Positions 39,477 through 48,488 of a DNA stretch of 64,000 nt are shown in pieces; position 1 is the stretch's first letter, and every line of letters starts with the position of its first letter. Origin of the DNA: Archangium violaceum (GTDB lineage: Bacteria > Myxococcota > Myxococcia > Myxococcales > Myxococcaceae). The notes below the pieces were generated by a model. It was not told the origin of the DNA. It saw only the letters and a list, made by a program, of their open reading frames with translations, and made no database searches. The stretch spans positions 11,845,501 through 11,909,500 of the forward strand of contig NZ_CP069338.1 in the NCBI RefSeq assembly GCF_016859125.1. The letters run 5' to 3'. A program made the position numbers and the translations under genes.

Positions 39477-39966
39477 CGGCCCTCCTCGCGGAGGGCTGTC
39501 GACGAATGCCGTCCAGCGTGCTCGCCCGCCCTCCCGCGTCCGGTTGCTACCAGCCGACGGGCCCCGTAGGGCGAACCACCTGACCTCCAGCGTAGTCCTC
39601 GGACCCAAAGGCCCGCTGCTCACGATGGCCGATCCCGGTGATCACGATGCTCCGATCTCGCTGATCACGATGCTCCGATCCTGGTGATCACGATGGGCCG
39701 ACGCGCGCAGACAGCTACCGGTTGAGGCAGAAGAGGAAGGCCGGGCTGATGGGCCGAGGCACGCCGCAGGCCACCGGCGCAGGTGCAGAATCCGAGCGAT
39801 GAGCCTCGGAAGACGCCTCCGCTCGCCCTCGCTCGAGAAGCAGCGAGGGCGAGCTCCGGCGGACGAAGGACGCAGAACGACGTAGCCTCTCGATGTAGGA
39901 AAACGGGTCCTGGGAGGGGGTCAGTTTTAGTGACGTAAGGGGGTCAAAAATTCCTGTCGCCTGACA

Positions 39967-40358
39967 GCCTCGCGTCTCTGCCCCTTGGCGGGGAGTTGAA
40001 GCGCCATCCGGCAGACGCGCTCAGGTGGGATAAAGCCTGGAGCTACAGCTACACCCGCCCGGGTGAGGCCCACCCGGCAAGCGTGGCTGTGCGGCTGAGC
40101 CTGTCAAACCCCGGCGCGGAGCCCTGGACGCTGGCGGGGGCGGCGCTGGTGGACTCGGCGGGGGAACAGGTGGAGCTAGCCCGTTGGCCACTGGCGCCTA
40201 TCCCCGCGAATGGGGCCGGTGCCGTCGTGGTGGGCATCGAGGGGGAGCGCGCGCAGCTCGGCTGCCCCTGCACCCTCAAGCTGTGGGAGGCAGCCGGGCC
40301 GCGCACCGTCACCCTTGGGAACGTCACCTTCCCGGTGAGCCAGCAGGCGGGGCCCTGA
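39967..40358 (+). pseudogene. 3' fragment of a DUF2381/TIGR02268-type gene cut by the outer IS21
   Basis: The frame is open from the IS border and reads SLASLPLGGELKRHPADALRW and on to RLSLSNPGAEPWTLAGAALVD, ending TVTLGNVTFPVS. This is the C-terminal beta-domain pattern of the myxobacterial DUF2381 family as I recall it; about two thirds of such a protein would be missing. No matching 5' half lies left of the IS. A TTG at 39996 could start a short product, but this is more likely a relic. Confidence 0.7.
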
Positions 40359-40509
40359 GCACGGCCACCGCGAGCCGTGCCGAGCCTCAAGGGCTGCGCG
40401 CCCGCAGATCTCCGGGAAACGCTCGTTGGCCCGTTTGAGCGCGTCCAGGTGCGCGGGGTTGTCCAGGTCGAGCGGCGCGTCCGTGAGCCCGAGGCGGGCG
40501 ACCTCCGTT
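40359..40509 (-). other. Gene-like remnant and 7-bp hairpin
   Basis: After the ankyrin gene stop, the minus strand reads RLGLTDAPLDLDNPAHLDA and KRANERFPEICGRAA in one frame without a start codon. It looks like the tail of a decayed gene. GCACGGC and GCCGTGC form a hairpin at 40359-40380 just past the DUF2381 fragment stop. Confidence 0.35.
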
Positions 40510-41142
40510 CTACAACGGCATGCGGTCCTTCGCTCCTCCGAGCAGTTCGAACGCGGCGTCCCATTTCTGAGGGTCGGAGTCATCGCGTGGCGGCAGGCGG
40601 TCACGAGTGGGCTGTCGGTTATCGTCTGGGGCCTCTGGGTCCGCGCCCGCGTCGAGAAGTAGTCTCATCATCGGAATGTCCAGCCGCGATATCGCAATCC
40701 CGAGTGCGGTGCATCCAGTCAATCCGCCCCAGTCATTGATAGTCTGTGTGGCACCCGCGCCCAGCAGGAGAGAAGCCATTTCCACATTGCCCAGCTCCGC
40801 GCACGCCCGCAGCGGCGTATCGCCTTCACTGCTGCGCACATTGGGTTCGGCCCCCGCTTTCACGAGCACGTCGACTGCCGCTAGCTGGTTTTCGCAGACC
40901 GCCTCCAATAAAGGGGTCCTGTCCCGCTCGGCATCCCATGCGTTGACATCCGCGCCGTGCTCAAGAAGCGCCAGGAGCACACTGAGTTCGCCTCCATCGG
41001 CGAGTGCGTGGATGGCCACTTGCAACGGAAGCAGTCCCGGCCACTCCTGCTGTGGCTCGTTCGGATCGGCCCCTCCCGCCAGCAGCGCCTTGACCCGGGC
41101 CGTATCGTGCTGCTCGATCGCTGCGAAGAGTTCTTTCGACAT
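40510..41142 (-). CDS. Ankyrin-repeat protein, candidate immunity protein of the adjacent toxin
   Basis: 210 residues, cytoplasmic, built of about five ankyrin repeats (DTARVKALLAGGADPN, VLLALLEHGADVNAWD, AAVDVLVKAGAEPNVR, VEMASLLLGAGATQ, IPMMRLLLDAGADPEA). The start is 3 bp after the stop of the upstream lipoprotein gene, with GGAGAAG inside that gene's end, so the two are translationally linked. Ankyrin proteins are a known class of polymorphic-toxin immunity proteins, and SitI genes follow SitA genes in M. xanthus. The immunity role is inferred. Confidence 0.85.
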   Translation of the reverse strand: MSKELFAAIEQHDTARVKALLAGGADPNEPQQEWPGLLPLQVAIHALADGGELSVLLALLEHGADVNAWDAERDRTPLLEAVCENQLAAVDVLVKAGAEPNVRSSEGDTPLRACAELGNVEMASLLLGAGATQTINDWGGLTGCTALGIAISRLDIPMMRLLLDAGADPEAPDDNRQPTRDRLPPRDDSDPQKWDAAFELLGGAKDRMPL

Positions 41143-41145
41143 GAT

Positions 41146-42180
41146 TCACTTCTCCGCCATCGGATGACCAGGGGCACAATTCTTTGCTTCGAGTTTCTTG
41201 ATATTCGCAATGCCCTGTTCGAGTTCGGTCATTGTTGTATCGTGGCCCGGGTCGGGCTTGCCTCCAAAGCATTCTTTCTCAATCTCCCACCGTTTCTCCA
41301 GAACTCTTTTCATCGATTCAAGACGCAGCCGGATCCTGGAACACGGCACCTTGTCCAGCTTCTCTACGTTCTTCGATCTAGGCGCCTTCGGATCGTAGGG
41401 AGGAACTAACTTCATAAGCAGCTTTTTTTCCGCCTCAAGCTCGTCGAGCCGGCTGTTCTTGCAGGTCTGATCCGGGTGGCGGGGAACCCGGTCGTACTCC
41501 TCCATGCTGGTGTAGTTCCTACCCGTCGCCGGATTGGTTTTTTTCCACCAAGGGGTGGGAGCCGTGACCGCCGCAACCGGGTCCGAATCAACGTCCGGCA
41601 CGACCTCCTCTGCTTCCTGATGCTCAAATTCCTCCATGAGCCGCCGCGACTCCTCCGCCACCTCCCGCAGACGGGCTTCATACTCCCCTTGAGCGTCGAC
41701 CCACTCCGGGTGACGGTCGATGTCCGGCCCGGCGGTGCTGGAGGGGTAGAGCAGGACGAGGCCCACGAGCAACGGGCCCACGCGGGGGAGGAATTCAGCC
41801 AGCGTCCTGGCGCGTCCCGCCTGCGCGACGCCCTCCGCCCCCCTCACCACCTCGGCGGCCTGCCCGCTCGCTTTCGCGGCGCGCGAGAAGCGTTCGAAGG
41901 CCCGTTCCGCCGCGGTGAGCTTGCGGTTCAACTGTTCCCACTGACGCGGCTCGATGTCTTGGCGTGCCCGAGATAGCAGTGCCCTGGCCTTGTCCAGGTC
42001 CGCCTTTCCAATCCACGACCGTTCCGGTGTCGGCTCCATCGGCGAGGAAACGAGCCGGATGCGCGGGCCCGGGGTGGGAGTCGACGCGAAGGCATGGGGC
42101 CGTGGCATCGACTGCGGGGCGGGCGCGCTAGCGCAGGCTGAGGCCAAGAGCAGAAGTACAAGGCAGGCTCGGAAACGCAT
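41146..42180 (-). CDS. SitA-like lipoprotein toxin candidate
   Basis: 344 residues from ATG 42180 behind GGAGG. Lipoprotein signal MRFRACLVLLLLASAC (Cys16). Residues about 45-190 form a helical delivery-like region with a hydrophobic helix (FLPRVGPLLVGLVLLYPSS). A charged linker precedes a separate C-terminal module (about 215-344, YTSMEEYDRVPRHPDQTC to NCAPGHPMAEK) that looks like a polymorphic-toxin tip. This fits myxobacterial SitA toxins, which move between kin by TraA/B outer-membrane exchange. The toxic activity is unknown. Family assignment is from layout and remembered similarity. Confidence 0.7.
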   Translation of the reverse strand: MRFRACLVLLLLASACASAPAPQSMPRPHAFASTPTPGPRIRLVSSPMEPTPERSWIGKADLDKARALLSRARQDIEPRQWEQLNRKLTAAERAFERFSRAAKASGQAAEVVRGAEGVAQAGRARTLAEFLPRVGPLLVGLVLLYPSSTAGPDIDRHPEWVDAQGEYEARLREVAEESRRLMEEFEHQEAEEVVPDVDSDPVAAVTAPTPWWKKTNPATGRNYTSMEEYDRVPRHPDQTCKNSRLDELEAEKKLLMKLVPPYDPKAPRSKNVEKLDKVPCSRIRLRLESMKRVLEKRWEIEKECFGGKPDPGHDTTMTELEQGIANIKKLEAKNCAPGHPMAEK

Positions 42181-42680
42181 GGAAAGGTCCTCCATTCGAG
42201 CTAGGACCTGGCGGGTCCTGGCGGGGCCGCTCGGAGTATGACAGGGCGCCCCGACACTACGGACGAGCGCGCCGGGGGCACGAAAGGGGCCAGGGTGCCG
42301 CAGCCGCAACTCGGGCCAGGGCGAGCGCGAACACAGCAGGCAGCCCATGCTCGGGGGCAGTGCAGGCTCTAGGGCGCTAGGTTGCACGCCCCGTGTCCCG
42401 GGCCGGTGGAACGGTGAGGCGCGCACCTGGACCGCGCTAGGCGGCTCCAGCGGCGCCGCTGCTGGGGCTCGGGGCTGGTGAAGGGAACGGCACACGTCAG
42501 CCTCATTCGGGACTGTGCGTGGCCCCAGGGCGGTAGCTATGCCAGCGGGCGCGCTCTCGCGGACAGTGCCGGGACAGGCAACCGCTTGTAGATGGAGGGA
42601 TGCGGCATATCGACTCCCAAGCATTCCGAGCGCTTACGAGGTAAGGGCGCGATTCTGCTGGGAGTTTCGCACCGCCCGGC
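42181..42680. other. Non-coding upstream region of the toxin gene
   Basis: 500 bp without a convincing gene on either strand. It must hold the toxin promoter. It ends at the second ssrA-like repeat. Confidence 0.4.
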
Positions 42681-42708
42681 GCGGTTTCGATTCCCGCCGC
42701 CTCCCTGA
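42681..42708 (+). repeat. ssrA/tRNA 3'-end-like repeat, copy 2
   Basis: GCGG-T-TTCGATTCCCGC-C-GC-CTCCCTGA. It resembles the 3' end of many tmRNA genes (GGTTCGATTCCCGCCGCCTCC). The upstream 90 bp cannot be folded into a tRNA or tmRNA acceptor, so it is a fragment. Same orientation as copies 1 and 3. Confidence 0.5.
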
Positions 42709-44303
42709 CTCCGGGCTCCCCCGCGGAGCTACGGCCGCCAAGTGTAGGGCGGCGCGATCGTGACGTCCGTCGTGTTCGAGGCGGCCGAGGTGCCAGAATC
42801 GACGAAACCGAAGTAGGTGCCGCTCGACTTGTTCAAGCCCACGCCCCGGTATTCGATGTCACCGAGGAGCTGCGCCGTGCCCGACACCGACTGCTGGCCT
42901 TCGTAGAAGCCGAGCGGATAGAAGGTGGAGGCGACCTTGGCCGAGCCACTCACGCGGAAGCCGTTCGTCAGCACCGAAAGGCCGGTGACGGTGCCACCGG
43001 AGACGTTGCCCGACAGGACCACCGCGTGATCCTCGATGCGCGCCGAGCCGCTCACGCTCCCGCCGAGCACCTGCGCGTAGGGGCCGACGTACACGCTCGC
43101 CGGAACGCCGCTGACAACGCAGCCGCCGCCGTTCGAGTGACGCTGCGTTCCCGAAGGACAGGCGTCTTGCTTGCCACTCTTGAACCCCTCGGGCCAGGCA
43201 TTCGTGAGCTGAACCATCCACGGATAGCGATGGATGGTGTTGTACATCTGATCCCAGACGATCTGCTTCTGCACGGAGGGCGTTCCAACCACGACCAGGA
43301 AGAGCGCTTCGCCGGGATTGACGCAGAAATGGAGCTCGCCGTCCGAGCCGCGCTGCAGGGCGCTATAGCGTGGCGTGGTGATGGCGCTGTCCGTGGCGAC
43401 GAGGCCCCAACGCCAATCGGAGTCCGCGCCACTTTGCGTCACACCGCGGAAGGTCACGGTCACGCTCGTGGCGCCCGTGTCCGGGTACAGCCGCACGATG
43501 TTGTAGCCCCAGCGCTGCGGCGCCCAGCCGCTCGGCGTCACGAAGCGCCGATTCGTCGCGTAGTTCCCATCCAGCGGTTCGAGCTGGGTCAGCCGGAGGC
43601 GCTGCTCCGACCTCGACTTGCTCATGATCGAGCCGTACTTCGCACGATAGGTCGGACCCTGGTTGCCGCCGCTGGTCGGGGGCGGATCCTTGTAATCCCA
43701 GGTCACGTTGTGCATCGCCCACTCGCCGAAGAAGTCGTTCATCTGGCTGATGTTCCAGCCGCGCGTCTTCATGATTTGCGAGAAGGGATCGTTGCTCGGG
43801 CTGCTCGTCCAGATCTCGTTGACCGCGCTGTAGCAGTACTTGTCCTTCAAGAACTCCATGAACTGCCAGTTGCAGTAGCGATCGCGCGTCGACCCCAGAT
43901 AGACGTGCGGCGCGTTCACGGACATCTCCGAGCAGTGCACCTCGTTGCGGTACTCGGGGAGCTGGTGAGGCATGAAGTTGGCGTGGCTCTCGTAAATCCA
44001 GCCACAGGTGTTCGACTGGTTGCACGTCATGCCGCCACTCACGCTCTGCACGGCATGCATGAACTCGTGCGCGAGCCCCCAGTGATCATTGAGCGCGCCG
44101 GTTCCGATCCACATTCCCATCCGCGTCGAGCTCCAGGCGCCGCCGGTGAGACCCCAGTCGGAATGAACGTGGATGCTGACCTTGGTCTTCTTCGACAGGT
44201 TGCAGAGCGGTTCCTTGAAGTAGATCGGCGCCCCGAAGTAGACCTTCCAGATGGTATTTTCGAGCGTGTCGAGCGCGGCCTGAGCCAGGGAGCTGGAGAT
44301 TGA

Positions 44304-46042
44304 CCCCGCCTTATTCACGAGAGGTGCAGGAGGATGACCGGAAAAGGAGGGTGACGCGCCTGACCTCCCGAGTGGTAGAGGGGTGTTGTTCAGACATCCA
44401 CCACCACAAGGCAGGAGGCGCGTCATGGGTGAAATCCTCAACGACTTCGGGCTGGAGTTCAACGGCTCCGTGAAGCTGGAGGCGAGGGCGGAGCGGTTGA
44501 CGTCGGAGGCAGGTGCGGTGCTGCTGAGGGAGGTGGACGAGCGGTTGGGGCTGACGCGCTGGCTGGGGGAGATGTTGACGGACACGCGAGACGAGAAGCG
44601 GATAACCCACTCGCTGAGGGAGTTGGTGCGCACGGACCTTCTGCTGTTGGGGCAAGGGTGGAGAGACCACGACGACGCGGACGCGCTCAGGAGGGACGCG
44701 GCGTTGAGGTTGGCGGTGTCGGACAGCAAGAGCAGCGTGCCGCTGAGGGGGAAAGAGGGGGGAGCGGAGGGGTTGGCCTCACAGCCCACCTTGTCGCGGC
44801 TGACGGCCATGTTGGCGCGAGAGGAAAACCGGAAGGTGCTGCACGAGGCGCTGGTGTGGCAGACGGGGCGGAGGCTGAGGCGCAGCAGCCCAAGGGCCAG
44901 AAGCTCAAGCAGGTGACGGTGGACGTGGACGGGTTGCCGGTGGAGGTGCATGGGCACCAGGAGGGCAGCGCGTACAACGGGCACTACGGAGTACGCATGT
45001 ACCACCCGATTGTCGCCAGTCTGGCCGAGACGGGAGACCTGCTGGACGTGAGGTTGCGCGAGGGAAACGTGCACAGCGCCAATGGAGCGCTGGAATTCAT
45101 CGACGAGTTGCTGGGGCGAGTGGAGAAGGAGGTGTGTGAGGTGGCGGCGGTGCGCTTCGACGCGGGCTTTCCCGAGGAGAAGCTGCTGGCGAAGCTGGAG
45201 GAGCGAGGCACGCCCTACGTGGCGCGCGTGCGCAACACCAGCGTGTTGCAGCGGGAGGCGGCGCTGCCGCGCTTCATGAATTCGGGAGTGCCGCAGGGGA
45301 GCCGGGCACCCACCTGTACGAATGGGAGTACCAGGCGCAGGGCTGGAGCCGTGCGCGGCGCGTGGTGTTGGTAGTGCTGGAGAGGAAGGACGAGCTCTTC
45401 CCGCACGCCTTCTGGCTGGTGACGAGCTGGAGCAAGGAGCAGATGCCGGCCGAGGCGCTGCTGGAGCACTACCGCCAACGCGGCACGGCGGAGGGCCACT
45501 TCGGAGAGCTCATGGACGTGCTGGCCCCGGCGCTCTCCTCGGCCAGACGGCCCAAGTCCAAGTACCGGGGGCAGCCGCCCGTCCAGCGCGCGGTGTCCAT
45601 CGACGCCTTCGCCAACAACGAGGTACGCCTGTTGCTCAATGCCCTGGCCTACAACCTGGTGCACGCCGCGCGCGTGCTGATGGAGCAGGCCACGGGCGAG
45701 GGCTGGGGCTGCTCCGTGTGCGCGAGCGGGTGCTCAAAGTAGCCGCGCGGGTGCTGTTACACGCCAGAAGAGTGGTGCTGGTCATTGGCCGGGAGTCGGC
45801 CAGCCTCTGGCAGAAGCTGTGGACGAAGCTGGGCTCGCTGAGCACAGCGCAAATCACGTAGCTGCCTGGAGTCAATTGCAGCTCACGTGTCGCACTCTCC
45901 CCACTCCCCTCTCCATCTCCTCCTGCTTGCTACCCGCTGCCCCGGGGCGGGCTTCCTCTGCCTTGTGCCCGATAACTCAACCCAACGCGCTCGACCTCAG
46001 CCTTCATGCATGTCTTGAGCCAGTCGTCGCGAATATGGTGGG
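44304..46042 (+). mobile_element. IS1380-family element with 4-bp target duplication
   Basis: 1739 bp flanked by TTGA at 44300-44303 and 46043-46046. The ends are inverted: CCCCGCCTTATTCACGAG on the left and CCCACCATATTCGCGACG read inward on the right. Excision with one TTGA restores the interrupted gene exactly in frame, which fixes the borders. It contains one transposase gene with three frameshifts. Confidence 0.88.
44425..45861 (+). pseudogene. IS1380-type DDE transposase with three single-base frameshifts
   Basis: Start ATG 44425 after AGGAGG. The reading passes through three frames: from LTSEAGAVLLREVDERLGL to HEALVWQTG, then AEAEAQQPKGQKLKQVTVDVDGL.. and ..RFMNSGVPQG, then EPGTHLYEWEYQAQGWSRARR.. 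to MEQATGEGW, and finally LLRVRERVLKVAARVLLHAR to the stop. Each shift needs one extra G, at the GGGG runs 44865-44868, 45296-45299 and 45705-45708. Corrected length is about 479 residues, normal for the family. Either decay or homopolymer undercalling. Confidence 0.85.
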
Positions 46043-46385
46043 TTGACTCGTCCGAATAGATGGCGAAGTGCGCGGACTCCTTGATCAACTTGAAGTTCGC
46101 GTGATCCGGATCCGGTCCGCCCGCCGTCCAGGTGCCGGCGGTGCAAGCCGGCGGCGAGGTCGGGCAGTTCGTCGCCCAGGCCGTCGTCGTGGTTCCGGGA
46201 TCACACGCGGCCGCTAGCTTGGACTCACCGCTGCCACTCGTGCCATCGCCAATGCACTCGCCGCCGGAGCATTCGCCGGAGACGCCCTCCTCCGCCGTCA
46301 TCCCTCCGTCAAGCAAACACCCGGTTCCGAAGACGCTCACCATGAGCAGCAGGGAGGGCGTACGTAGTGTCTTGTGGGTCATCAT

Positions 46386-47031
46386 GGTTTCTCATTTCCT
46401 TGCCAGTCAGGCGATTTGAATCCATGACGCATCCGGCCAGTTCACGCGCGAATGGACAGCGCTGCCCTGGGCCGAGAGCGTGTTCCAGTGAGCGTTCTCT
46501 GCATAACATGCCAAAGCAGGAACTCAATCTAAAACGATGAGTCGAGAGCCAGACTCGACTTCGTGGACACACGCAGCGCAATTGATTTCGGTAAGGGCCG
46601 CACTGAATCTCGAGCGCTCCGAATTCCAAGAAGGCTGGAATCACCCTCTCCTTCCAGGAGCCCGGCACAATTGGCGCGCGGGCGAGTTCTCAAGCCCAAT
46701 CATATACGTCCAGGGACTCCACCTTTGCCTGGTCAGCTCGCTCCGCGTGCCAACGGCTCTTACTCCGAACGCATGGAGGTGCTCGCGGGAGCGCGGGCCC
46801 GAGCGCGGCGATGGCCTCGACGATCCACGGCCACACCTCGGTAACCCGTCGCATCACGCCATCCCGCTCGTCTCCCGGTGGAAGAGTGGCACAGTGGGCC
46901 GTGGCCATGGCCGCGCTCTCGTGACGGCCTCCACGGTGTCGCCCAACCCGCAGTGGGCAGTAGTCTCGCGCATGTCCCACGGCTCGTGGGTCTTCCGCGA
47001 GCTACCGTGGCCCACTGCTCGGAGGCTGTGA
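46386..47031. other. Region without a clear gene
   Basis: 646 bp. The left part holds the promoter of the split metalloprotease gene. On the minus strand near 46700-47000, pieces such as PWDMRETTAHCGLGDTVEAVT and VMRRVTEVWPWIVEAIAAL occur in different frames and could be a decayed gene, but I cannot join them convincingly. Confidence 0.35.
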
Positions 47032-48036
47032 ATGGTCCGTCTCTTTGAACGCGTCGGGTTCTCGCTGCTCCTCGTGCTCCTACTCTCCACCGGCTGCAAG
47101 CATGGAGGTCAGCCCCGCTCTCCGTCTTTCGAAACACCCGCCACCAGCGCCGCGCCCACGCGCAAGCCCGCCACCACCCCCCTGGGCAAGCTCAACGAGC
47201 ACTTTCACACCGACTACGATCGCGTCCTGGCGGCCCACGTCGAGCAACTGAAGGCAGCGCCCCTGGTGTGGATGCGAGGCAGCCAGCTCATCCTCCGACA
47301 CCAGGGCGTGGAGCGGAAGCACACGGTGGCGGGCGACACCTACCACGCCGTCAAGAGCATCAGCCACGCGCCCTTCCTGCTCGTCATCACGCTGCTGGGC
47401 AATGAGGGCCCCACGCTCACCGAGACGACCCGGGCGAGCCTCGTGCGGCAGCGGCAGCTCGTCACGGATGCCCTCGCGGCCCTGACGAGTGAGGTGCCCG
47501 AGCAGCGGCCGCGGGTGCCCGCGGAGCTGGTGCCCCAGGAGCAGGCCCTGCTGAAGACCACCGGCGACTTCATCGAGGAAGTGCTCGCCTCCGGGCCGCC
47601 CAGCCGGGAGCGGCTCGAGTCCTTCGCGGCGGGCGTTCGCCCCACCCTCCACACCAACTTCCGAGCGGCGGCGCACGAGCTTCTGGGCAACCTGCACCAG
47701 CGAGTGACGGAGTTCCGGGCGGAGCTCGGCGAGGCGGAGTGGGCCCGGGTCCACGTGGTGGTCAGTGTGGCCCGTCAGGCGCGGGCGCGGGAGATCTCCG
47801 TGCAGTACTTCGAGCGGGTGCTCGGCGAGCGCATGGGTGAGGGCGCCTCCTCGGAAGGTCGGCTGGTCGTCACCGAGGACTTCAACCGGGGACAGACCCT
47901 GGAGCTGTTGGCCGCCCACGTGCTGGATCAAGAGGCCGGGGCAATCCTCCTGGGGGACCCGAAGCGGCTGCAGATGGATGCGCTCGCGGAGGCCGCGGCC
48001 GAGCTCCTCCCACGACTGCTGCCGGACCGATCGTAG
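47032..48036 (+). CDS. Lipoprotein of unknown function
   Basis: 334 residues. Signal MVRLFERVGFSLLLVLLLSTGC predicts lipidation at Cys22. A Ser/Thr/Pro-rich linker (25-55) is followed by a helical domain with many charged residues (LGKLNEHFHTDYDRVLAAHVEQL to the end). No catalytic motif or known domain is recognised. It stands alone on the plus strand, with no clear partner. Confidence 0.8.
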   Translation: MVRLFERVGFSLLLVLLLSTGCKHGGQPRSPSFETPATSAAPTRKPATTPLGKLNEHFHTDYDRVLAAHVEQLKAAPLVWMRGSQLILRHQGVERKHTVAGDTYHAVKSISHAPFLLVITLLGNEGPTLTETTRASLVRQRQLVTDALAALTSEVPEQRPRVPAELVPQEQALLKTTGDFIEEVLASGPPSRERLESFAAGVRPTLHTNFRAAAHELLGNLHQRVTEFRAELGEAEWARVHVVVSVARQARAREISVQYFERVLGERMGEGASSEGRLVVTEDFNRGQTLELLAAHVLDQEAGAILLGDPKRLQMDALAEAAAELLPRLLPDRS

Positions 48037-48082
48037 GCGCGCCGCCTCCCACCTCCACCCCGACCTACACCGATTCCTCGGC

Positions 48083-48226
48083 TCAACCCGTCCGTCCGTA
48101 GGCGAGCCGCTCGGAGCTCCGCCGGATGCGGGCGGCCTCCTCGGTGAGCCCCGCAGCTTCCAGTTGTGCGAGGACCCAATCCAGCGCCGCCGCCATGGTG
48201 GGAGCGACATAGTACGGGGCGGGCAT
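48083..48226 (-). CDS. Possible small protein or gene remnant
   Basis: 47 residues from ATG 48226 (PAPYYVAPTMAAALDWVLAQ, then a helical AAGLTEEAARIRRSSERLA). Codon choice looks genuine, and the frame stays protein-like about ten codons upstream (GDVIFHLKP) but has no good start there. It may be the 3' end of a decayed gene or a short helical protein. Confidence 0.4.
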   Translation of the reverse strand: MPAPYYVAPTMAAALDWVLAQLEAAGLTEEAARIRRSSERLAYGRTG

Positions 48227-48488
48227 GGGCTTGAGGTGGAAGATGACGTCACCACCAGCCGGACCACGGGCGAGGTGATGATGAGGCTGGGCCGAGCCCC
48301 ACCCGTCGGAAGAGCTCCTCATGCCTTCGCGGCCTCCTACGGCGCATGACATCGCCAGGCTTCGGGCATGAACCCGCGCTCCCACCAGGAGGGTTCGAGC
48401 ACACGGCCCGAGAGGTGGCGGCTCCGTCTCGGCCGGGGCTGCTGACGGCGGTGTTCGGGGGCTGGTGCATCCGGGCTACCTTCCCTCC

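Larger units (their letters stand above)
36971..39710 (-). mobile_element. IS21-family element (inner) inserted into istB of the outer element
   Basis: Ends are imperfect inverted repeats: CTGCGTATTCCGGCCATCG on the left and its counterpart CTGCGCGCGTCGGCCCATCG read inward from the right, both followed by TGATCACC..GATCGG. Further TGATCAC(C/G)..GATCGG copies are repeated just inside each end (36985-37050 and 39630-39696). It carries istA and istB on the minus strand, both intact. The outer flanks join to a continuous istB, so this insertion is the younger event. Confidence 0.85.
36255..39802 (+). pseudogene. istB: istB of the outer IS21, split near its C-terminus
   Basis: The AAA+ helper ATPase of IS21 (Walker A LLFGPPGVGKTH, Walker B LLVVDELGYLPF). 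The 5' part 36255-36992 runs to HTLLIQG, then reads a few codons of the inner IS and stops. The missing end resumes at 39710 with DSYRLRQKRKAGLMGRGTP and stops at 39802. Joining ATC-CAA-GGC-G to AC-AGC-TAC-CGG restores the standard IstB C-terminus, so the inner IS split a formerly intact gene. Confidence 0.88.
34882..39966 (+). mobile_element. IS21-family element (outer), interrupted by a second IS21
   Basis: Ends are inverted: the left end starts TGTAGAGCGACAGC and the right end, read inward, starts TGTCAGGCGACAGG. Both then have TTGACCCCCT and CACTAAAACTGACCCCCTCCC blocks, the multiple terminal repeats typical of IS21. The element carries istA and istB on the plus strand. Removing the inner element leaves about 2.35 kb, a normal IS21 size. 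I see no target duplication. The right end cuts a DUF2381-type gene. Confidence 0.88.
42729..46385 (-). pseudogene. Lipoprotein metalloprotease-like gene (DUF6055-type) split by IS1380
   Basis: The 5' part (46385-46043) encodes a lipoprotein signal MMTHKTLRTPSLLLMVSVFGTGC and reads to SAHFAIYSDES. The 3' part (44299-42729) resumes with ISSSLAQAALDTLENTIW. Removing 44300-46042 gives one frame of 637 residues. The mature protein has LAHEFMHAVQ (HExxH) and, 23 residues on, GWIYESHANF, fitting a gluzincin-type zinc site. The C-terminus has beta-helix-like repeats (GSVSGSARIEDHAVVLSGNV). It was probably a secreted surface protease; the family name is remembered, not searched. Confidence 0.88.

Noticed and set aside
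42610-42708. Complete tRNA or tmRNA gene ending at the second repeat
   Set aside because: Only the T-arm-like part is present; no 5' acceptor strand complementary to CGCCTCC and no anticodon arm can be found upstream.
44425-45861. Programmed frameshifting in the IS1380 transposase
   Set aside because: Three separate shifts in the same direction would be needed, without slippery heptamers; IS1380 transposases are single-frame.
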